This document shows, in pieces, positions 46,814-53,547 of a DNA stretch of 53,547 bases. Made by a program: the position numbers and the translations under genes. The notes under the pieces were generated by a model. It saw only the letters and a program-made list of their open reading frames with translations. It was not told the origin of the DNA and made no database searches. The stretch comes from Bacteroidota bacterium (GTDB lineage: Bacteria > Bacteroidota > Bacteroidia > Chitinophagales > JADJOU01): positions 1 to 53,547 of the forward strand of contig JADJOU010000021.1 in NCBI GenBank assembly GCA_016713645.1, read 5' to 3'. How positions within the stretch are numbered: the stretch's first letter is position 1; every line of letters begins with the position of its first letter.

Positions 46814-49800
46814 TTAGATATCGTAATTTAAATTTACCGCCAACCATTTTTCCAAAACATCAACGGGCATGTTTTTGCGCGCAGCGAGGTCTGCAACTTG
46901 ATCTTTAGATACTTTACCAACACCGATGTATTTTGATTCTGGATTGGCAAAGTAATAACCAGAAACAGATGCTGCGGGGAACATCGCATAGCTCTCTGTC
47001 AAGCTAATGCCTATTGTTTCCTCCACTTTCATTAAATCCCAAATGATTCTTTTTTCCGTATGTTCTGGACAAGCCGCATATCCCGGTGCTGGACGAATTC
47101 CCTGGTATTTCTCTAAGATTAAATCCTCATTGTTCAAGGTTTCATCTTTGCAGAATCCCCACAATTCCTTTCTGACTTTGGCGTGCATGAGCTCGGCAAA
47201 TGCTTCTGCCAAGCGATCTGTCACGGCTTTGATCATGATGTCATTGTAGTCGTCATTGTCTTTTTTGAATTCTTCGATATAGTGTTCGATGCCGATTCCT
47301 GTCGTGACTGCAAAGGTTCCGATATAGTCTTTAGCGCCACTTTCTTTCGGGGCGATATAATCTGCCAGACATAAGTTCGGGGTGTTTTGTTGCTTCTGCG
47401 TTTGTTGACGCATGAAATGGAATGTAGAAATTTTGCTGCTTCTATGCTCATCAGCAAATACTTCTACATCTTCATTTACCGCATTTGCAGGGAAAAGACC
47501 GATGATCGCGTGTGCCTTGATGATATTGTCTTTGATGACTCTATCTAATAATGCATTGGCATCGTTGTATATTTTCTTTGCTTCGCTGCCATAGCGCTCG
47601 TTTTCGAAAATTTTTGGATAAGTGCCTTTCAATTCCACGTATTGAAGAAAGGCGACCAATCGATATACTCGCGAATTTCCGTCAATGGGTAATCTTTGAA
47701 TACTTGTACGCCCAATTTTTCTGGCGCTTTAATAGAAAATTTGCCCAATCCAATTGCAATTTGCGCTCCTGTGCTTTTGCAAAAGGGATATAATTGACGG
47801 TCGGTTTTCTATTGGCATATTCAGTGCGCAATTCTTCGTATTTCTGCTTGATGCTCTTTTGCGTAGCCTCTTGTTGCTCGCCCAATAGGAGAGAGGCAAT
47901 CGGCACAGATTAGATGCATCTAGTACATAAGATACGCATGAAGCGTATTGCGGATCTATTTTAACTGCAGTGTGAATTTCTGAAGTGGTTGCACCACCGA
48001 TGAGCAATGGAATATTCATGCCGCGCTTTTGCATTTCCTTTGCGACATCGACCATTTCATCTAGCGAAGGCGTAATCAATCCACTCAAGACCGATGATAT
48101 CCACTTTGTGTTTAATTGCTTCATCGAGGATGCGCTCTTTCGGCACCATGACGCCGATATCGATGACTTCGTAATTATTGCATTGAAGAACGACTCCTAC
48201 GATATTTTTTCCAATATCATGCACATCTCCTTTTACTGTTGCCATGAGGATGCGACCAGCAGCGCCGGCCTCCCGTCCTCCCCGAAGGGGAGGTGGCTGG
48301 CGCAAGTTTGGCTGGCGCATATTTTTGCGCGTCAATATTTTCTATGATGCTCAATAGAGCAGAATCAGTATCCAATAGTATTTGTTCATTTTCAAAGCGA
48401 ATTACTTTGAATCCCATTTTTTCTAACCATTGTGTTCTTATTGCATCTTGCTCAGCATTTTCGGGAACCCTATGTATGCCTCCATCTAATTCAATAATAA
48501 TTCTATAATCCAAGCAAATAAAATCGACGATGTATGCTCCAATTATATGTTGCCTTCTGAATTTATATCCAGCTAATTTTTTCCCCTTGAGCAATTGCCA
48601 TAAAGCCTTTTCGGCTTCAGTTGGATTGTTTTTTTGTTTGTCCGCTCTAATTCTCAGTTCTTCATAATAGGCTTTATCTGCAGTTTCATATCCATATCTC
48701 TTATTTAATTCAGAAGAATCAATATCTTCTTCATTTATAGGATTTGTTATTCCGCTTCACCTCCCCCTTGGGGAGGAAGGGAGGGGCTCTTTAGATATGG
48801 CTCGAGGTATGCAACCGCTTTTTTCATCACCCTTGCACTCTTGACCACTTGTGGCAAGAACATTTTTCCGCTTCCAAATAAATCACCCACGACATTCATT
48901 CCAGCCATAAGGGGACCTTCAATGACGTGCAATGGAATGCCATATTTGATTCTGGCCTCTTCTGTATCTTCATCGATGAACTCTGTTATTCCTTTGACCA
49001 ATGCATGTTTTAAGCGCTCTTCAACAGAGTCTTTTCTCCATTCTTCTTCTTCTTTGGTATTGTCTTTTTTAACGCCTTTGAGTGATTCTGCCAATTCAGA
49101 TAAGCGATCCGTCGCATCTGGTCTTCGATTGAGCAATACATCTTCTACATGTTCTAAAAGCGTTTTGTCGATATCATCGTATACTTCGAGCATGGTTGGA
49201 TTGACGATTCCCATGTCCATACCCGCTTTGATGGCGTGATATAAGAAGGCAGAGTGCATGGCTTCTCTGACGTGGTTATTTCCTCTAAATGAAAATGACA
49301 CATTGCTCACGCCTCCGCTGACATGGGCTCCGGGAAGATTTTCACGGATCCATTTTGTCGCAGCAAAGAAATCAACGGCGTAATTATTATGCTCGTCAAT
49401 CCCTGTTGCAACGGGGAATATATTGGGATCGAAGATGATGTCCTCTTTAGGGAAATGTACGACGTTGACTAGGATGTCGTAAGACCGCTTGCACATATCG
49501 ATGCGCTTTTGGTAGGTATCAGCTTGTCCGCTTTCGTCAAATGCCATCACGACTGTAGCGGCACCGTATTTTTTTATTTGGCTCGCCTGATAGATGAATT
49601 CAGCTTCTCCATTTTTAAGGGAGATGGAATTGACAATCCCCTTTCCTTGAAGGCATTTCAATCCTGCTTCGATGATTTCCCATTTAGAACTATCTATCAT
49701 GAAGGGAATTCGAGCGATATCTGGTTCAGCAGCGAGTAAGTTTAAGTATTTGACCATGGCAGCCTTGCCATCGAGCATCCCTTCATCCATATTGATGTCG

Positions 49801-49994
49801 AGGACTTGCGCGCCGCCTTCTACCTGCTCTCTTGCAACGGATAGGGCCTCCTCATATCTATCTTCTTTGATCAATTTCAAGAATTTGGCTGAACCCGTTA
49901 CATTGGTTCGCTCGCCAATATTGATGAAATTGGTATCTGCAGTGGCAACTAGCGGTTCTAGGCCAGAAAGTTTGAGTGTAGCTGTTTTAGACAT
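46814..49994 (-). CDS. metH: Cobalamin-dependent methionine synthase, C-terminal part of a split MetH (interrupted and frameshifted)
   Basis: Starts MSKTATLKLSGLEPLVATAD, so it lacks the homocysteine-binding domain, as in Bacteroidetes with split MetH. Order: pterin-binding domain (FINIGERTNVTGSAKFLKLI, QVLDINMDEGMLDG), B12 cap (PLMAGMNVVGDLFGSGKMFLPQVVKSARVMKKAVAYLEPYL), B12 domain with His ligand in KGDVHDIGKN, and the SAM reactivation domain (RPAPGYAACPEHTEKR, ESYAMFPAASVSGYYFANPES). Between cap and B12 domain sits a 516-bp nuclease cassette (48269-48784). Further indels lie near 48080 (extra T), 47905, 47730 (T run) and 47660 (G run). The metH frame is the same on both sides of the cassette. 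A TATTTTTG box (complement of 50038-50045) may drive it. The partner subunit is not in the window. Confidence 0.9.
48269..48784 (-). mobile_element. DUF559 nuclease cassette with terminal inverted repeats, inserted within metH
   Basis: The ends CCTCCCGTCCTCCCC... (48269-48296) and, inverted, CCTCCCTTCCTCCCC... (48758-48784) match at about 24 of 27 positions; each is itself a CTCCCC/GGGGAG hairpin. Between them one minus-strand frame is open from 48756 (180 codons to 48217) with NPTEAEKALWQLL, KFRRQHIIGAYIVDFICLDY, IIIELDGGIH and KMGFKVIRFENEQIL, the PD-(D/E)xK core of DUF559/Vsr-like endonucleases. There is no ATG near the start of that frame, so it would be translated only as part of metH. 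One missing and one extra base separate it from the metH frame; 516 is a multiple of three. Confidence 0.75.
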
Positions 49995-50037
49995 ATTGAA
50001 TCAATTGAATGAATCCCATTCATTTTATTTTAATTTG

Positions 50038-50045
50038 CAAAAATA
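50038..50045 (-). promoter_or_regulatory. Possible -7 promoter element for metH
   Basis: TATTTTTG on the minus strand fits TAnnTTTG and lies about 44 bp upstream of the metH ATG. No good TTTG partner was found, so confidence is low. The 110-bp divergent spacer shows no cobalamin or SAM riboswitch. Confidence 0.3.
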
Positions 50046-50104
50046 ATCTTATTTCTTTATTCCGCGGTGCTAGTATTGACCGATTGCTGACTAATTTTAT
50101 TTGT

Positions 50105-50913
50105 ATGAATTTCAATGAAATAATTTCTACCATACATGCCGAATATGACAATCCCCATGCCGTTTTCAGGGAATTGGTGCGGGAGCGTCTGAATCAAAAA
50201 GATGCCGCTGATGAACTCAGTCTTTCGCTAGACGAGGCAGATATGGAAATTATTCGCGGTCAGATTGCGCGCTTTAATAGCGGGGAACCCTTGCAATATA
50301 TCCTCGGGAATGCCTATTTTTATCGATATGAATTTGAGGTGAATGAGCATACGCTGATTCCCAGGCCAGAACAGAGGAATTGGTGGATTGGGTGATTACG
50401 GAACACAGTATGAAACAGGGATTGCATATTTTGGAGATTGGAACTGGAAGTGGGTGTATTCCGATTAGTTTGTATTTGAATTTAGATTCCGCGCATATTA
50501 CGGCTGTGGACATCAGTTCAGCGGCCATAGATGTCGCCCAGCGCAATGCAGATAGGCTGGGAGCTGCTATTGAATTTAGCGTGTTTGATTTTTTGGATGA
50601 ATCGAGGTGGCATGAATTGGGGCAATATGATATCATCGTGAGCAATCCGCCCTATATTCCGAGAGCGAGGGCGAATGAGATGCAAAGTCGTGTGAAGTCT
50701 TATGAGCCTGATTTGGCCCTATTTGTGGAGGATGAGGATCCCTTTTTGTTTTACAAGAAGACCTTGTCATTTGCGCAAAGTCATCTGAAAAGTGGGGGAG
50801 TGGTCTATTTTGAAACGAGTCAGTATGAACAATTGGAGGTTTTTGAACCTTTTGTTTTGACTTCGAAAAAGGATATGAGTGGGAATGTGCGCTTTTTGAA
50901 AGCTGGATTTTAA
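50105..50913 (+). CDS. prmC: Peptide chain release factor N5-glutamine methyltransferase (frameshifted)
   Basis: About 270 residues. Methylates the GGQ glutamine of release factors. N-terminal helical domain to EPLQYILGNAYFYRYEFEVNEHTLIPRPE, then the SAM-binding ILEIGTGSGCIPISLYL, AVDISSAAIDVAQRNA and catalytic NPPY in IIVSNPPYIPRARANEM. The frame breaks near 50372: one A restores PRPETEELVDWVITEH. The start ATG at 50105 matches the family start; the open frame upstream to 50009 is not conserved-looking. It diverges from metH. Confidence 0.92.
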
Positions 50914-51496
50914 TAATCTTTAGGCTGCAAAGTTGTGGTAAGGGTGTTTTTAATGAAGTGCCTAGGATTTTGAACTTGTGCTTGGGGACTTTTTAAAAAT
51001 TAAATATTTTGTCCGCTCTTGGGGCGGAGTTACATTCGTTTTCTGCTGACGGTAAAGGTACTCGCCGCCATGTAATTCATGCGTCAGGGTCAGTAATGCG
51101 ATAACGACATCATCGGGTCGTCACTGCGGGCTCGATCTCAGGTCTGTGCCCTAAAGAGGGCGACTGCAGGTATTATCATAAGATTTTTTATTAACATCTT
51201 TGAAGCAAATATTCCTGATTTAACTCTGTGCAACTCTCCCGCACTTTGTCTGGACAAGTTTTATTTTAAATATTTTTCAAAGAAAGTTGTGTTCAACTTG
51301 ATACTGCGCCGTACTTGGAATTAGTCATTTTTCTAAAATGGCCCACTATCGCGTATATCGGGCGTTTTTTGATTTTGCTAACTAAGTGATGATTTTCGAT
51401 TTTAATCTGAAAGAAACGACCAAGTACTATTTTGGATTCTTTGTTCAATTAAGTGGATTTCACCTTTAACCAAGCATGCATGAAAATCAAGATTGC
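50914..51496. repeat. Gene-free stretch with a block related to the interior of the MITE-like element
   Basis: Between CATGCGTCAG (51079-51088) and CCCTAAAGAGGGCGAC (51149-51164) the order of short blocks, including GCGGGCT and a TCTG-GCCC context, parallels 44554-44626 inside the 353-bp element. A GTCCGCTCTTGGGGCGGAG hairpin lies near 51010-51030. The terminal inverted repeats of the other element were not found here. No ORF of note. Confidence 0.5.
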
Positions 51497-52464
51497 TTAT
51501 TTAAAATGATATATAGCATGGGTGATGTTGGCTACGACTTTTTCCATGGTCTGGAAATTATCGCCTTTGACCATGACACATAGCACGAATGGTTGATTGG
51601 GTTTGTAAATGATTCCCGTATCGTGGAATTGTTTTTCACTTGAATTTTTATAGCCCCGCTCACCAAATTTGTGCGCGACGACTATTCCAGCAGGTAGTCC
51701 AGCGACTATCCCCAATTTAAACTTGCTTCGGCAGAGTATTTCTAGTGCTTTGTTTGACATTTCTTTGCTGAGATAAGGTTGAATTGTAGAGAATTCTATA
51801 ATAAGAGGCATATTCCCTAACTGAGAGGATATTTGTATTGACATCTTTGCTGAGGATATCAATACCCAAATCATTAAATACATTGCTCAATATATCTCTT
51901 TGAATGCTTGCTAATATCATTAGCCGCAGATTGGTTATCGGAATAGACAATCATATATTCGAGCAATTGTTCAATGGTATAGGCTTTCCCAATTTCGAGA
52001 CGAAACACTTTTCCGTCTACATTTTGTGTGTAGTTATTGTCTGCTGATTCAGCATAAAGATTTAATTTCAAGAAATTGGGGTCATCTTCAGCTTGTTTTA
52101 GCGCAGCAATCAGGGCAGGTAATTTGAGGAGACTGGCTGGAGAATATTTTTCATTTTCCTTATAACCTATCCAATGGCCATTTTTTAAATCTCTATAATA
52201 GACAGAAATACTCGTCGCTTTGTTTGCTGAAATAGCAGTTGCAATTTGATTTTCTATCATTCTCTGCATGCGTCTCATATCCTTTAAATTCGATCGATCG
52301 AGTTCATAACAATCCAATAATGGATTTATAAATGAATACCGACTTGAAATCCCTTTTCTCATCTCTTTGAAATGATTATTGGTATCGATAAAATTCGGAA
52401 TTGCATGGATATTACCCATAAATAATACCATGAGCAATAGCATTATTATTTTGAATCTTGACAT
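51497..52464 (-). CDS. Class A beta-lactamase-like serine hydrolase (two frameshifts)
   Basis: Signal peptide MSRFKIIMLLLMVLFMGNIHA from 52464. The SxxK nucleophile is in KYSPASLLKLPALIAAL, and YSDNQSAAN carries the SDN motif. Frame changes near 51905 and 51770 (one extra base each) link SAAN to ILASIQRDILSNVFNDLG and NST to YLSKEMSNKALEILCRSKF. The third motif, normally KTG, reads AHKFGERG, as in some non-lactamase relatives. The C-terminus is QFHDTGIIYKPNQPFVLCVMVKG...AIYHFK. It acts in the periplasm, probably on peptidoglycan-like or beta-lactam substrates; resistance cannot be inferred. A paralogue begins just beyond tatD. Confidence 0.78.
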
Positions 52465-52535
52465 AATTTTTAATTGAAGGGTTAGTTTAGTCATTGAGTA
52501 TGATACCAATAATTTTCTTTGAAGAAATAGTTTAG

Positions 52536-53324
52536 CTAATTAATAGATAATGAGAATAATTTTTGTGCATTGGCGGTGGTTATTGAAGCCACTTCTTCTA
52601 TGGTGATGCCTTTGATTTCGGCAATTTTTTCAGCGACGAGTTTGACATAAGATGGTTCGTTCTGCTTTCCCCTGTGCGGCACAGGCGTTAAATAAGGAGA
52701 ATCGGTTTCTAAAACGAGATGATTGATATCTATATGTTTGATCACTTCTGCTAGACCTGCGTTTTTATAGGTAATCACTCCACCGATTCCCAAGTAAAAT
52801 CCCAAATGAATGATTTGTTCTGCTTGTTGAATGGACCCCCCAAAACAGTGAATTACACCGCGCAAATTTGTCGATTTATATGATTTGATGATGTGAATGG
52901 CTTCATCCAATGATTTCCTAGTATGAACTGCAATAGGAATATTTAAATCAATTGCCCATTGAATTTGTGTGTTAAAAGCATGCTTTTGTTCTTCGACAAA
53001 ATCCAAATCCCAATGGTAGTCTAAACCAATTTCGCCCACTGCGCAAAATGTATGTTTTTTGCTGTATAATTCGCCTTTATTTTGTCCAAGACCTCTATAT
53101 AATCGCCTTTGACGGAGCACGGGTGAAGACCCATCATGGGAATAAATTGATGGGGATTTTTATCGACAAGATCATACATCTGTTGAATAGAGGGAATGTC
53201 GATATTGGGGAGCAATATTTTTTCGACATGAATTTTTGTTCGCCCTATCTACCCATGCATCATAGACTGAATTTAAATCAGCATCATAAGCATGAGCATG
53301 TGTATCGATTATCTTGGTATTCAT
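52536..53324 (-). CDS. TatD family metal-dependent hydrolase (two frameshifts)
   Basis: About 263 residues from ATG at 53324. Metal ligands: HxH in IIDTHAHAYD, the Glu in AVGEIGLDYHW, His in IAVHTRKS and VIHCFGG, and Asp in LVLETDSPYLTP. Frame changes lie near 53240 (A run, one extra; restores NKIHVEKILLPNIDI) and near 53055 (A run, one missing; restores AKKHTFCAVGEIGLD). TatD proteins are 3'-5' exonuclease-like or D-aminoacyl-tRNA deacylase-like cytoplasmic enzymes; the branch here is undetermined. It lies between two related serine hydrolase genes. Confidence 0.88.
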
Positions 53325-53393
53325 GGAGCGGTTGTCTGCGTATTGTTTGAGACGGGATATTGTGTATGCAATGATGTATTCGATGAATACATT

Positions 53394-53547
53394 TTATTTA
53401 AAATGATAAATTAATTTGGACAAGTTTGCGACAATATCCTCCATCTCATGAAAATCAAGGCCTTTGACCATTATGCACAAAAGATATGGCTTGTTTGGGC
53501 GATAGATAATGCCCGTATCGTGAAATTGTTTTGATCTGAATTTTCAA
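53394..53547 (-). CDS. C-terminal part of a second serine hydrolase (truncated by window end)
   Basis: Minus-strand coding ends at 53394 with QFHDTGIIYRPNKPYLLCIMVKG then ANLSKLIYHFK, closely matching the C-terminus of the serine hydrolase at 51.5 kb (QFHDTGIIYKPNQPFVLCVMVKG, ANITHAIYHFK). A base is missing in the A run near 53531 (SDQK-QFHD). A tandem paralogue separated by tatD; only about 50 residues are inside the window. Confidence 0.75.

Noticed and set aside
48217..48594. DUF559 protein as an ordinary independent gene starting near 48594
   Set aside because: That start is an internal TTG; the open frame runs back to 48756 with conserved-looking sequence and no ATG, so it reads as part of the interrupted metH.
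48269..48784. Intein or group II intron in metH
   Set aside because: No splice-junction Cys/Ser/His-Asn motifs, no reverse transcriptase or maturase; only a nuclease domain and palindromic ends.
49995..50104. Cobalamin or SAM riboswitch upstream of metH
   Set aside because: The spacer is about 110 bp, AT-rich and shared with divergent prmC; no B12-box or SAM-like stems were found.

Overview
The window is chromosomal DNA of an AT-rich member of the Bacteroidota. The signs are TonB-dependent receptor and lipoprotein architectures, a type IX secretion (Por) C-terminal sorting domain, a Bacteroidetes-style AMP nucleosidase, a split MetH, a short archaeal-type ProS, and promoters that fit the TTTG / TAnnTTTG consensus. 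The lineage within the phylum cannot be fixed from the sequence alone. Nearly all genes are housekeeping or envelope functions.

Layout. 0-8.7 kb: disrupted shikimate dehydrogenase, thioredoxin-like protein, proline dehydrogenase, then a probable iron-acquisition operon (TonB receptor, imelysin lipoprotein, di-haem oxidoreductase) and a damaged dtd. 8.7-18.2 kb: membrane protein, M3 peptidase, Nif3-like protein, coiled-coil zinc-ribbon protein, lipid acyltransferase, GT2, DUF2797, an Mla-type ABC permease/ATPase pair, and sucD with a terminator. 18.3-29.2 kb: GPH-type transporter, T9SS-secreted FG-GAP protein, proS, a strange two-part low-complexity secreted protein, an outer membrane protein, AMP nucleosidase, REP palindromes, and an HMA-MauE membrane protein. 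29.5-37 kb: ORF6N protein, tRNA-Ala(GGC), asnS with a possible leader-peptide attenuator, aldehyde dehydrogenase, rhomboid protease, clpC. 37-44.9 kb: repeats, an ArnT-like transferase, a small AT-rich island (antitoxin-like protein, an orphan, a HEPN-domain protein), ribBA, a truncated GT2, and a 353-bp MITE-like element. 44.9-53.5 kb: anchor-Q lipoprotein, a palindromic element, the MetH C-terminal half interrupted by a nuclease cassette with terminal inverted repeats, divergent prmC, and two related serine hydrolases flanking tatD.

About twenty genes, essential ones included, carry one or more 1-base indels, mostly a missing base in an A, T or G run, and the tRNA also appears to lack one G. 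The simplest reading is uncorrected long-read assembly error rather than mass pseudogenisation. I therefore merged the fragments into single features and state each shift. Two disruptions do not fit that explanation: a roughly 18-codon loss in dtd and the cassette in metH.

Most notable: (1) a 516-bp DUF559-type nuclease cassette bounded by inverted repeats, sitting in a linker of MetH with the metH frame the same on both sides; (2) a promoter, a nine-codon ORF with three Asn codons, a rival hairpin and a strong terminator directly upstream of asnS; (3) a 353-bp MITE-like element with 31-bp terminal inverted repeats and a perfect 10-bp flanking direct repeat.
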